DNA of 50,822 nt from Chloroflexota bacterium (GCA_012799995.1 JAAZKE010000082.1:1-50822), one strand, 5' to 3'. Positions 27,039 through 36,014 are shown, counted from the stretch's first letter. The notes: generated by a model from the letters alone, not told the origin. Program-made: numbers and translations.

Positions 27039-29264
27039 TCAGCGGAATTCTGTCAGCCCAATCGAATCAAAATACAGAGCATGCGGATCATCCAGCTTAT
27101 AGAGCGACCCTTTCTCCGTCCGCTCAATCAGCCAGGCATCTTTGACAGCCAGCGTTTGACCACTGCCATCCCACCTCGTCCAGGTCAGTGCGGCATCCGG
27201 CGAAACTGTTCCAGAAACAAATACATAACCATTTTTGACGACTGCGTTCAGCAACGTCCCACTTGTGCTCACGCCTTCGGCAAAGACCGGGTTCGCAGCC
27301 TTTGCCAGCCCATGCTGTTGATCAGCATCATAAGCAATAAGCACAAAAGACTGAGAAATTTCATCAAAGTGGATCTGACCATCAACGTTAACCAGACTCG
27401 CCAGTTCTGTATTTGTGAGCGTGTTTACTTTTCTGTCACTGTAGAGCGAGAAAAATACACCTTTGTCCGCTTTCCCGCTCCAGCCGCCTTCCCAGAGCTC
27501 ATTTTCGTTGTTCGAAATCACCAGTGACTGTTCATCGCCCGATTGAGCAAGAATACCAGCTTTAAGAGCAGCTTCTCCAGTTTTCCGCGGATAAAGCAGG
27601 CTCTCATTTATCAGCGAAAGGACCCGTCGGTTCGTTTGCTGATTGAATAGAAAAATCACCGTAAAAACTGCCAGCAGCAGCGCCATTCCAGCGCGCTTAT
27701 TGGTTTTCGCTGTCAGCCAACAGAAAGTAGCCCCAAGAAGATAAGCCACGCCAAAATAGCTGAACCAAATTGGGAGATAGCCAATGCCAAATGTAATCTG
27801 GAACTGGTATTTTTCGCTCAGCGCAATCACCAGTCCTGAGGCGGCCAGCAGAACCGCTCCGAACAGCCAGTGATATTTCCGTGGCTGATCCGCTGCCCGC
27901 ATTCGTTTGAACCAGGAGATCAGTAGCAATAACGCCGCAGTCACCGCTAACAGATCCTCCCAGCGAATCCCCTGCAGAAATTTCAACGGAGGGAGCGCAA
28001 AAATATCTCTCGCCTGGATCAGGCGATGATGAATGGTGGCGTCATTATCCGCCAGCCGATAGGTGAACGGGAAGGCTGCACTGATCTGATTGAACCAGGT
28101 CATAAGTATTTTCTCCGGGTTCATAGCAAACACCGTACCCTGATAAATCATGCAGGGTTGCACATTTTGCGCATATTGCCTTCGCAGCAGGAACGTCAAC
28201 CCCATCAGCAGCCCCTCTGCCAGCAGATAAGGCGCAGCACTGCGAATAGTTGCAGCCAGGGATTTTCTGCGCTCAAAGATGACCAGCAAAACCAGCAGGA
28301 TCATGGGATAGAACATCTCATACGACATCAAGCCAATCAGATAGAAAACCAAGCTGCCTGCCAGATATCGTTTTTTGCCACCATCCAGATATTTCAACAA
28401 CCAGATCAGCGAAATCATCAATTCCGCGAACATCATCTGCATCAATCCGTAATATCCGGTCATCGGGTCATGATAAATGCGGAACTGGATGCACAACGGC
28501 AGCATCAGCAGCATCACCGCACCGGGCAGATCGCGTCCCCAAAATCTGCGAATAAACTGATAAAACAAGACACAATCAAACGCGCTCAGCAGAATTAAAA
28601 ACGCCTTATAGGCAACCTCAGTTTGCAGGAAGTAAAAAGTAAGGAACTGGAAGGTCGCAAAGGGGTTGATTCTGCCTCGCCCTGCATACAACAACATCTC
28701 GTCCACCGTGCGTTTCCACACCGAAACGTCATCAAATTTCATCGCTGGAATCTGGCTCGAAAAGGAAGCATCGTCCCAATAGAATCCGCTTTTCAAAACC
28801 GGCAATGCAAAAATCAGCAGCACGAAACCCAGCAAGATCAACCGGTGTTCATGGATTTTGTCCCAAAATGGTTTATTCTCTAGCCGGATAATTGAGCGCG
28901 ATCGCAGAAAAGCTCCAGTGAAAAGGATGATCCAGGCGATAAAATTCCAGCGCAGCAAACCCTGTGCAACTAACGTATCTGGAGAGGAACCAACAATTAT
29001 GATCGACAGCGCATGGATCAGACAGCCGACCAGTACCAGCAACCATGCAACTCGCTTCCAGCTGGAATCTCCCGATCGGGCGAAGTCAAACGCGGCACAG
29101 GCGACAGCAATCAACAGAATTAAGACACCCTGTCGGATCGGTCCAATCGGCGGGTTCATCGGGTTGACCAGATCCCCCTTAAGAAAAATCCATCCAATGG
29201 CAAGAATACTTAGGATTGCCACCATCATGAGTGCAGATTTCAGCTTAACGGTTTTCCGAAACAT
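27039..29264 (-). CDS. GT-C-like multi-pass membrane protein, second member of the tandem pair
   Basis: This 741-residue paralogue of the downstream neighbour shares topology and motifs: GFYWDDA (WDD at 163-165), YHDPMTGYYGLMQMMF, GGKKRYLAGSLVFYLIG with a following YEMFYP, and the C-terminal GSLYKLDDPHALYFDSIGL. The two have clearly diverged, most of all in the soluble C-terminal region, which suggests different substrates rather than a recent copy. A TATAAT (29276-29271, minus strand) lies only 6 bp before the ATG, and GAGG lies too close to be an ideal ribosome-binding site, so the mRNA may be leaderless. Confidence 0.75.
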   Translation of the reverse strand: MFRKTVKLKSALMMVAILSILAIGWIFLKGDLVNPMNPPIGPIRQGVLILLIAVACAAFDFARSGDSSWKRVAWLLVLVGCLIHALSIIIVGSSPDTLVAQGLLRWNFIAWIILFTGAFLRSRSIIRLENKPFWDKIHEHRLILLGFVLLIFALPVLKSGFYWDDASFSSQIPAMKFDDVSVWKRTVDEMLLYAGRGRINPFATFQFLTFYFLQTEVAYKAFLILLSAFDCVLFYQFIRRFWGRDLPGAVMLLMLPLCIQFRIYHDPMTGYYGLMQMMFAELMISLIWLLKYLDGGKKRYLAGSLVFYLIGLMSYEMFYPMILLVLLVIFERRKSLAATIRSAAPYLLAEGLLMGLTFLLRRQYAQNVQPCMIYQGTVFAMNPEKILMTWFNQISAAFPFTYRLADNDATIHHRLIQARDIFALPPLKFLQGIRWEDLLAVTAALLLLISWFKRMRAADQPRKYHWLFGAVLLAASGLVIALSEKYQFQITFGIGYLPIWFSYFGVAYLLGATFCWLTAKTNKRAGMALLLAVFTVIFLFNQQTNRRVLSLINESLLYPRKTGEAALKAGILAQSGDEQSLVISNNENELWEGGWSGKADKGVFFSLYSDRKVNTLTNTELASLVNVDGQIHFDEISQSFVLIAYDADQQHGLAKAANPVFAEGVSTSGTLLNAVVKNGYVFVSGTVSPDAALTWTRWDGSGQTLAVKDAWLIERTEKGSLYKLDDPHALYFDSIGLTEFR

Positions 29265-29318
29265 GCCCTCATTATAAATTAAAAGCTAATTCCGATATTT
29301 ACGGATACGAGAGAAAAG

Positions 29319-29350
29319 AATATCCGCCCCTGCATGAGGCGGATATTTTT
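29319..29350 (-). terminator. Terminator of the symporter transcription unit
   Basis: AATATCCGCC (29319-29328) pairs perfectly with GGCGGATATT (29338-29347) around a nine-base loop. On the minus strand CTTTTCTC follows the stem, and on the plus strand only TTT. It lies about 40 bp after the symporter stop codon and before the GT-C-like operon, so it belongs to the symporter unit. Confidence 0.8.
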
Positions 29351-29387
29351 GAAATGCAAATTCTATATGGCAGGAAAGGGAATCCGC

Positions 29388-30632
29388 TTACTCCTGCACT
29401 ACCGGAACGTCACTGTTGAAGATATCGCGATTCAGTTCTCCTTCGGTGGCTGCAACCCAGACCCCAACCGTAACATCGGTTACCACATTCAAAAGCGTTC
29501 TGAATGCACCTGCAAACCAGTCAATCCCAGCCAGCAAGGCAATCCCTTCCAAAGGCAGCCCAATGGTGGGCAGTACAATTGCCAGTGCAACCAGACCGCC
29601 GCCAGGGACAACAATCGTTCCCAACACTGCCAGCGTCGACATGATGACGACTTTGAACTGGGTCACCATCGGCATTTCATACCCAAAGAACTGGGCAATG
29701 GTAATCGAAGCCATTGCCAGATACAACGCTGTACCATTACTGTTCATCGACATGCCCAGTGGCATGACCAGGCGGTTGACACGTTTACTGATACCAATCT
29801 TGGTTTCGCAGTCTTCCATTTCAACCGGTAGCGTCACCGCAGAGGAGGTTGTAGTCAATGCAACCATCATGGTACGCATCAATTTACTGATCAGCCTGAA
29901 AGGATTCAAGCGGGTGACCGCCGCAGTGATAAAGATAAAGAACAGGGACAACAGCACGCAAGCTGCAATCAGGATGAACAGGAAGGATAACAACGGTTTA
30001 ATCACCTCATAACCATAAGTGGCTACCGTCCAGCCAAGCAGCGAGAAGATTCCGATCGGCGCAACTTTGATGACCATTTTGACCAGATTGAGAAGAATCT
30101 GATTGATGTTTTTCACAAAATTGAGGATTGATTCATCCCCAGTTTGTTCAACAAAGGTCGCCAACGCAACGCCAAACAGAATCGAGAAAATGATGACCTG
30201 AATCGTATTACCCGAAGCCAGGGAACCAACAATGTTGCTCGGGAAGAAGTCAGTGATCATTTTGGAAACGGATGGTGTTTCAACAGTTTTTACAACCTGG
30301 TCTAATGCTTCAGAGGAAGCAGCAATGTGTTTACCGGGTTCCAGCACATTGGCAATCACAATACCCACGTAAGAAGCAAACAGGGTCGTCACCATGAATC
30401 CAGCCAGGGTTTTTCCGCCCAGTCTGCCCAGCTCACTGATTTTCAAACTGCCGACCGCCTCGATCACAGCGCCCATCACGAGCACCACGATGCTCATCTG
30501 AATCAGTCTCAGGAAAACATCCCCAATAAATTTTGTGTCGATCATAAATTGTGGGAATAAGTATCCAGCTATCATGCCTAAAACCATGGCAATGACAATG
30601 GACGTGGTCAAATCAATCTTAAACTTTTTCAT
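29388..30632 (-). CDS. Dicarboxylate/amino acid:cation symporter (DAACS, SLC1-type)
   Basis: This 414-residue transporter of the GltPh/DctA superfamily couples uptake of acidic substrates to a cation gradient. HP1 has the serine-rich TTSSAVTLP (261-269). In the TM7 motif NSNGT (297-301) replaces the usual NMDGT. HP2 has VVPGGGLVAL. In TM8 the residues equivalent to GltPh Arg397, Thr398, Asn401 and Asp405 are conserved (Arg378, Thr379, Asn382, Asp386), but the amino-group ligand Asp394 is Gly375. This suggests a carboxylate substrate without an alpha-amino group and altered cation binding (inference). It lies 18 bp after the amidohydrolase gene with a clear AGGAG, so the two are co-transcribed. 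Confidence 0.9.
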   Translation of the reverse strand: MKKFKIDLTTSIVIAMVLGMIAGYLFPQFMIDTKFIGDVFLRLIQMSIVVLVMGAVIEAVGSLKISELGRLGGKTLAGFMVTTLFASYVGIVIANVLEPGKHIAASSEALDQVVKTVETPSVSKMITDFFPSNIVGSLASGNTIQVIIFSILFGVALATFVEQTGDESILNFVKNINQILLNLVKMVIKVAPIGIFSLLGWTVATYGYEVIKPLLSFLFILIAACVLLSLFFIFITAAVTRLNPFRLISKLMRTMMVALTTTSSAVTLPVEMEDCETKIGISKRVNRLVMPLGMSMNSNGTALYLAMASITIAQFFGYEMPMVTQFKVVIMSTLAVLGTIVVPGGGLVALAIVLPTIGLPLEGIALLAGIDWFAGAFRTLLNVVTDVTVGVWVAATEGELNRDIFNSDVPVVQE

Positions 30633-30650
30633 ACAATAACTCCTAAATAT

Positions 30651-32003
30651 TTATTGGTTTATGGCTCCGCTTTTTTCCGCCAGATTCCATGCAGCTTGGT
30701 TGGCATCATGCAGAACCTTTTCTTCATCCAGTGTGAGCAGGTTGCGGTCTTGCACCACGATTCGCCCATTGACTAATACGGTATTAACAGCGTTGGATGT
30801 CGCTGCATAAACAAGATTGGAAACAGGGTTGAAACAGGGAGTCATACTCGGATGATCAATATCCACAAGCACGACATCCGCACGTTTCCCCGCTTCCAGG
30901 CTACCAATTTCATCCTCCAGCCCAAGCGCACGAGCAGCATCGATGGTTGCCATGGTAAGCACTTTTTCAGCTGTCATGATTTCCGGATCCAGATTTTTCA
31001 CCTTGTGCATCAGCGCGGTTAGTTTCATGGCTTCGAACATGTCGTGATTGTTGTTACTGCATGCGCCATCCGACCCAATGGTGACTACAATGCCTTTCTC
31101 CAACATACGGGGAACGGGGGCAACGCCATCGGCAAGATATTGATTGCTGACAGGATTGTGAGCTACTTTTGCACCGGTTTCAGCGATCAGATCCATATCG
31201 ACATCATCCACCCAGCAACAATGAGCGAGTAACAAATCGGAGTCGAGGATCCCAAGCTTGTACAGGTATTTAACCGGAGTCATACCGAACTTCGCAGTCA
31301 TCGTTCTGACGCGGGGAAGCGCTTCCATCATATGCATATTCATTCCCACGCCATACTGCCGGGAAACCTCTCTCATTGCCAGCATCATTTCTGTGGATGC
31401 AAGTGCTTCGTTCAGCGGTTCCAGCCTGACTTTGAGCAAACCGTCGGCCTGATTATGATAGGTTTTGATAATGCGTTCAGATTCACGAATCGCCTGATCA
31501 ACGGCTTCACGCAGTTTTTCCGGGACAGGAGCTACATCTACAGTAGACCGTCCCATAATGCCACGAATACCGCTTAGAACAGTTGCTTCTGCGATCTTAT
31601 CCTGACAGGAGAGATCCCAATTGATGTAGTGACTGTCAACGTAGCAAGTAACACCACCTTTTAACATTTCCGTAGCAGCCAGAAGGGTTGCATGATAAAC
31701 ATCATTTCCGGTCAAGTTCAGGGACATCCGATAAATACATTCGCTGAGCCAGTCTGCCAAAGCCAGATCGTCACCAAGCCCGCGATACAGGACCTGAAAC
31801 AGATGGACATGCCCATTCACCAGTCCGGGAATGACAACTTTATTGGTTGCATCAATAATTTCCGCCTGAGGATACTTTTGTTTCAGCGCATTCGTTTCAC
31901 CAACTTCAGTGATCCGCGAACCGTCGATTGCCAGTGCGCCATTACGATAAATATTGCGCTGCTTATCCATCGTAACGATCCACCCATTTGTGATTAGATA
32001 CAT
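30651..32003 (-). CDS. Metal-dependent amidohydrolase or deaminase
   Basis: This TIM-barrel amidohydrolase belongs to the guanine/8-oxoguanine/S-adenosylhomocysteine deaminase and AtzB-TrzN group. The start at 32003 (MYLITNGWIVTMD, 450 residues) has an excellent AAAGGAG; an open frame to 32069 adds an unlikely N-terminus. The metal ligands are His65 and His67 (VNGHVHLFQ), His224 (NMHMMEALP), His261 (LLAHCCW) and Asp312 (IGSDGACS), and His282 (VAHNPVSN) is also conserved. The exact substrate cannot be fixed; its PucR-type regulator points to a purine-like or related N-heterocyclic compound. It lies in a unit with the symporter downstream. Confidence 0.85.
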   Translation of the reverse strand: MYLITNGWIVTMDKQRNIYRNGALAIDGSRITEVGETNALKQKYPQAEIIDATNKVVIPGLVNGHVHLFQVLYRGLGDDLALADWLSECIYRMSLNLTGNDVYHATLLAATEMLKGGVTCYVDSHYINWDLSCQDKIAEATVLSGIRGIMGRSTVDVAPVPEKLREAVDQAIRESERIIKTYHNQADGLLKVRLEPLNEALASTEMMLAMREVSRQYGVGMNMHMMEALPRVRTMTAKFGMTPVKYLYKLGILDSDLLLAHCCWVDDVDMDLIAETGAKVAHNPVSNQYLADGVAPVPRMLEKGIVVTIGSDGACSNNNHDMFEAMKLTALMHKVKNLDPEIMTAEKVLTMATIDAARALGLEDEIGSLEAGKRADVVLVDIDHPSMTPCFNPVSNLVYAATSNAVNTVLVNGRIVVQDRNLLTLDEEKVLHDANQAAWNLAEKSGAINQ

Positions 32004-32150
32004 AGGACTCCTTTCTTTAATTACAAGAACAACTGTGAAATCTTTAACATTAAGTTTAAATGCTGCCATTCCTTTTCGTATTGTACTGAACGCACAAGAA
32101 AAAGCATGAATTTTTGTCTTATACGAACAACCTTAAAATTGCTGTGCTTC

Positions 32151-33713
32151 CTATTTCCCCGAAAGTAAATATAGTTTCAGCGCGATAGAGACATTGTTTT
32201 TATTTTCAACAGTATCAAGATCAAGAAGTTCATTGATTTTTTTGTATCTGTTTTTCATCGTATTGTAATGAACAAACAATTTTTCTGAGGCAACCTTCAG
32301 ATTCCAATTCGAAGCGATCAGCGTTTTTACGGTCAACAGATACTCAGAACCAAAGCGTTGATCATGACTGATTAACGGGTCAAGGTAACGTTTCTGAAAT
32401 TGAAGCGCCGTTTCCGATTCTGCAAGCGGCGCCAACAGGCGATATATTCCTAAATCATCGTAGCAACATACTGCACAGTCAATTTCACGCCCGACTTTGA
32501 TCGCCTGGCTTGCCTCTTCATAACTTTGACTGAGCTCCAGCAGAGATTCTTTATATTTCCCAATTCCGATAATAAACTGTTCGCCGAAATCCTGAATGAT
32601 TTCGTTATGAATCACAGTACAGAGTTCAAGCAGTTCTTTGAGAAATCGTCTCAAATCTTTATAAGGAGAAGGGATCAAAAATATGATTTGACTGCCTATC
32701 TTGGTGTAAATCAACTTTTTAAAGCAATAATTGAGACGTGTTTTAATTCTCGAAGTGATTTCCTCAGTCTGAGTGACGATTTCCATTAATTTCGGTCGCA
32801 TATTCCATTCAAAAACCACAGCTACCATTCCAGCCTGTAGCTCTTTCCGATAGAAACTCGCGTATGTCTGAATCTCATCCAGGGTGGAAAACTTATGGGT
32901 AAGCAGCTCCTGAATAAAAATATCATGATATTTGCTCTCAATTTGCTGGTTCGAGACTGCTTTTTGAATATGCAGTTTGATTACCGTCGCTGCATGCTCG
33001 ATGGCAATATCCTGGAATTCTTTTGAATTTTCAAATCGTGAGGACTGATCGCTTTCACCAAAGATCAGGTAGCCATAAATCCGTTTATCCAGGTCAATCT
33101 TCTCGTGTTTTTGATTTTTCAACAGCTCAGGTAAATTCGGCAGTTCCGTGGCCTCCGATGAAAATTCCCCTTTGCTGTAATAGATTCTGTGAAAATAAGT
33201 ATCATAGTATGTGACATCGCATCCCAGCAGTTCGCTCAAGTTAACGATGATCTGCTGAATAGAACCGCCTTTGAGCACAAGTTTTGTAAAGGATTTTTGC
33301 ACTTTCTCTGAGAAAGAAAGTTGCTCAACCTGTTTATTGATGATATCTATATAAATTGGATTGATTATGTCGATAAACTTGAAGTCCGGAGGGATATATA
33401 TGATTGGAAATTTAAATTCATTGGCCATATCAATCACTTCAGGGGGAATTTTTATGATATAGCGCTCAAGTTTCACCCCTAAACCAACCACACCCTGTTT
33501 GACCGCATGATCCAGAATGTTCAGGAACATTGAACTGTCATCTTTCAGAATAAATGCCGCAGAAAGCAGGAATTCACCCCCTCTAAAAAAATTGTAGATG
33601 TCTGGAGAATCAATAATGTTGACTGAGGTGATCTCCTTATCCTGATAGTTATTGCCCGCCAGGAGCTTGAAATCCTTAAATTCTGGAACAAGAAACAATT
33701 CCGATACCTTCAC
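32151..33713 (-). CDS. PucR-family transcriptional regulator
   Basis: This 520-residue regulator has an N-terminal PucR ligand-sensing domain (about 1-125, with DIYNFFRGGEFLLSAAF and GVVGLGVKLERYI), a central GGDEF-like segment and a C-terminal helix-turn-helix (about 465-510, ASEKLFVHYNTMKNRYKKI). The family activates purine, gamma-aminobutyrate or proline catabolism genes in response to substrate. The start is a GTG at 33713, supported by AGAGGA 5 bp upstream. It probably controls the amidohydrolase and symporter genes 147 bp downstream; no operator was identified. Confidence 0.88.
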   Translation of the reverse strand: MKVSELFLVPEFKDFKLLAGNNYQDKEITSVNIIDSPDIYNFFRGGEFLLSAAFILKDDSSMFLNILDHAVKQGVVGLGVKLERYIIKIPPEVIDMANEFKFPIIYIPPDFKFIDIINPIYIDIINKQVEQLSFSEKVQKSFTKLVLKGGSIQQIIVNLSELLGCDVTYYDTYFHRIYYSKGEFSSEATELPNLPELLKNQKHEKIDLDKRIYGYLIFGESDQSSRFENSKEFQDIAIEHAATVIKLHIQKAVSNQQIESKYHDIFIQELLTHKFSTLDEIQTYASFYRKELQAGMVAVVFEWNMRPKLMEIVTQTEEITSRIKTRLNYCFKKLIYTKIGSQIIFLIPSPYKDLRRFLKELLELCTVIHNEIIQDFGEQFIIGIGKYKESLLELSQSYEEASQAIKVGREIDCAVCCYDDLGIYRLLAPLAESETALQFQKRYLDPLISHDQRFGSEYLLTVKTLIASNWNLKVASEKLFVHYNTMKNRYKKINELLDLDTVENKNNVSIALKLYLLSGK

Positions 33714-33934
33714 AGCAATCCTCTATAAAATACAACGATTTAACTATTAGGTTCAACCGATTAAAAAAATTGCCCGTTTCATTAAATTATTTATTCTTTA
33801 AAATCTCCTTATACAACTGAATCATATTGAATGAACGTTAATTTGTCAATTGTCTATACCCCTTGTTTCCAGCCAATTGTTGAGTAAAAATACTCCACTC
33901 GGTAAACAAATGGATTTCGTATAAAATTGAAGGA
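33714..33934. other. Divergent intergenic region between the regulator and the flippase gene
   Basis: This AT-rich 221-bp region separates the minus-strand regulator from the plus-strand flippase gene. On the flippase side TATAAAAT starts at 33920, 9 bp before the ATG, so the transcript could be leaderless. The GAAGGA next to the ATG is too close for normal initiation. No inverted repeat that could serve as an obvious PucR operator was seen. Confidence 0.35.
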
Positions 33935-35431
33935 ATGACCGAGTCACAACAAAACACGAAAATTGCCGGAGACATTGTTCTATATGGATTAGGTGGAGTG
34001 CTTTCTCAGGCTGCCGGGCTGATCACGCTGCCTTTGATTGTGCGCACCCTGACCGCTGTCGAATATGGCACAATTGAGACGATCTCCGCTGCAACCGGTT
34101 ATTTTTCGCTGTTGATTGGGCTGAATATCCTTTACGGCGTTTACCGCTACTATTATGAGTACGAAAAGGATCTCAACGAACAGCAGAAAATAGTCAGCAC
34201 TGCAATTTTCTTCACATTCTTCTGCGGCATCATACTGGCGTTATTTGCTTTCCCGCTCAGCAGCAGATTATCACAAAACCTTTTCCAAAGTGACAAAAAT
34301 CGGCAGTTTATACTAATGTCATTCTTCGCGATGATTCCAATGGCAATCTATAATTACACGTTAGGGTTATTGAGGCTCAAACGTCAGGCACTGGCATACA
34401 TTCTCTCCTCATTAGCAGTTTCACTTATGTATCTGTTTAGCATAGTAATTTTCATCGATCAACTGAGATTGGGAATTCGAGGGTTCTACTATGCACAAAT
34501 CCTGTCATACGGTCTCGGAATCGTAATCACCATGTTTTTGTCACGGGAATTACTGACTTTTTCAATCTCGCTTAACTGGTTGAAAAGATTAGCGAAATAC
34601 AGCATTCCGTTAGTACCTAGCACCTTTTTTATTTGGTCAATAGGAGCAAATACGCGCCTTTTCTTGAACACCTATACCGACGCAGCCCGTGTGGCTTATT
34701 ATGTATTTGCGAGTAAATTATCATTTCTGGTGACGCTATTCACACAGGCTTTCAACTCTGCCTGGGAACCAACTAAGTATTCCCTCCTCAATAATGAAGA
34801 GCAACTCAAAAAGAAATTACCATCCATTCTTTCGATTTATACTTTCACAACATTTGCTGTAAGCATTTTTTTATTGGTAATTGCTCGGGAAGCATACCTG
34901 TTGCTTGCTCCGCCAGAATACCTGATAGGCATTGGGCTATTGGGTATTATCGGGGTTCGATGGCTGTTCACGATTGGGGTTTGCATTATTGATCCCGGTA
35001 CAGCCAAGACGGGAAAAACCTATCTGGTCTCTCTCGCTCTGGGGATTGCAGTTGTAATAAACATGATTGCCAACAGGTTGCTTTTACCCACGTTTGGAAT
35101 TGAAGGAGCTGCTGTAGCTGAACTGATCGGATTTGCAGTCGCCATGATCATCCGTTGGCTGATTTCAAACCACCTTTTCCCGATTCATTGGGACGTTAAA
35201 TATTTCGTCATGTCTTTGGGGGTATATGCACTTATCGCAGTAACGATAACAAGAGTAACACTGAGCAACCTTCCCATAATATGGAGCGTGGCCTTAAGGT
35301 TCATTTTGTTGATCGGATTTATCTTTATTGAGTTTTATCTACTAGATCGAAATTCAAGGAGGGAATTGGTCAGCACGATACAATCCTTTGCAACCAGGCT
35401 CCAACGCTTTACCTCGAGAGAGAAGAAATGA
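33935..35431 (+). CDS. Polysaccharide flippase, Wzx/MATE-like
   Basis: This 498-residue protein has about 14 hydrophobic helices and the N-terminal pattern of the polysaccharide-transport family (VLYGLGGVLSQAAGLITLPL then RTLTAVEYGTIE). It is expected to flip undecaprenyl-linked oligosaccharides across the membrane. It is the first gene of the surface-polysaccharide locus. The degraded patch directly downstream suggests that the locus once held at least one more gene here. Confidence 0.87.
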   Translation: MTESQQNTKIAGDIVLYGLGGVLSQAAGLITLPLIVRTLTAVEYGTIETISAATGYFSLLIGLNILYGVYRYYYEYEKDLNEQQKIVSTAIFFTFFCGIILALFAFPLSSRLSQNLFQSDKNRQFILMSFFAMIPMAIYNYTLGLLRLKRQALAYILSSLAVSLMYLFSIVIFIDQLRLGIRGFYYAQILSYGLGIVITMFLSRELLTFSISLNWLKRLAKYSIPLVPSTFFIWSIGANTRLFLNTYTDAARVAYYVFASKLSFLVTLFTQAFNSAWEPTKYSLLNNEEQLKKKLPSILSIYTFTTFAVSIFLLVIAREAYLLLAPPEYLIGIGLLGIIGVRWLFTIGVCIIDPGTAKTGKTYLVSLALGIAVVINMIANRLLLPTFGIEGAAVAELIGFAVAMIIRWLISNHLFPIHWDVKYFVMSLGVYALIAVTITRVTLSNLPIIWSVALRFILLIGFIFIEFYLLDRNSRRELVSTIQSFATRLQRFTSREKK

Positions 35432-35578
35432 AAGATTCTCAGACGAAAGTCTCGGAATACACTCACGAACAGTAGATTTTTAACAAGCATCAGACTGTGA
35501 TTGTAATAAAAACAAGCGGACAAATAACTGGCTAAAATAATATCATTGCAGACTGGTTATACGTGATCTGGTTAAGAT

Positions 35579-35776
35579 TTAAATCGGGTCAACAGTTGAA
35601 AGTTCGATGAATTTATTACATGGTCCCGACTGTTTCGCGCTTATTGAATCCATCAGTGAAGCCATTTTTTTCAAGTCTACAGCCGGGTGCTACCATCGAT
35701 CTATTGCAATATAGCAAACGATGTTTCCCTCATCCCTAACAAAGTCAGCTGGAACGATGCTGATATAGTAAAAGTA
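35579..35776 (-). pseudogene. Possible C-terminal gene remnant interrupted by an in-frame amber codon
   Basis: Reading the minus strand from 35776, 28 sense codons (YFYYISIVPADFVRDEG, continuing to AIDRW) are followed by TAG at 35692-35690. Then 36 sense codons in the same frame (HPAVDLKKMASLMDSISAK, continuing to LSTVDPI) run to TAA at 35581-35579. A second in-frame TAG lies just upstream at 35779-35777. The composition looks protein-like, not like a random frame, but no family was recognised and there is no start codon. A chance open stretch cannot be excluded. Confidence 0.3.
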
Positions 35777-35789
35777 CTAATCAGGAATC

Positions 35790-35978
35790 CTAAGGTAATG
35801 AATTAGTTATGGTTTTGTAAATTGTTTTATCCTGATGGTTTTTGTAGAATTCTGGATCGATATCTTCCAGTGAATAGCCAATACACCGATCAAATTTTCC
35901 AAAATGTTTGGCAGCAAACAACGCCAACCGCTTTGCCCGCTCATACTTTTTGTCGGAATAGGTAATAAAAACATTCAT
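35790..35978 (-). pseudogene. N-terminal remnant of a glycosyltransferase-like protein
   Basis: This 62-codon frame begins MNVFITYSDKKYERAKRLAL and continues with FDRCIGYSLEDIDPEFYKNH. From memory this is the N-terminus of capsule-type glycosyltransferase-like proteins of about 270 residues, which open with ITYGDxKF, then FDxxIxYTPEDLDPEF, and continue into a GYWLWKP motif. Here the similarity stops near residue 50, where a short unrelated tail leads to a stop, so the gene is truncated. It lies between flippase and mutase, a logical place for a lost glycosyltransferase. Confidence 0.5.
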
Positions 35979-36014
35979 CAGGATCTTTGTTATTTATAGA
36001 GCCCGGCTTGAAAA

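Larger units (their letters stand above)
35432..36014. other. Degraded interval between the flippase and mutase genes
   Basis: This 583-bp AT-rich stretch has no intact gene. It holds two minus-strand remnants described separately (35579-35776 and 35790-35978). The rest shows no inserted element, tRNA or clear terminator. A small imperfect hairpin near 35441-35455 (AGAC/GTCT around GAAA) has no T-run. Confidence 0.5.

Noticed and set aside
35441-35455. Hairpin after the flippase gene as its terminator
   Set aside because: The stem is only four base pairs with no T-run after it.
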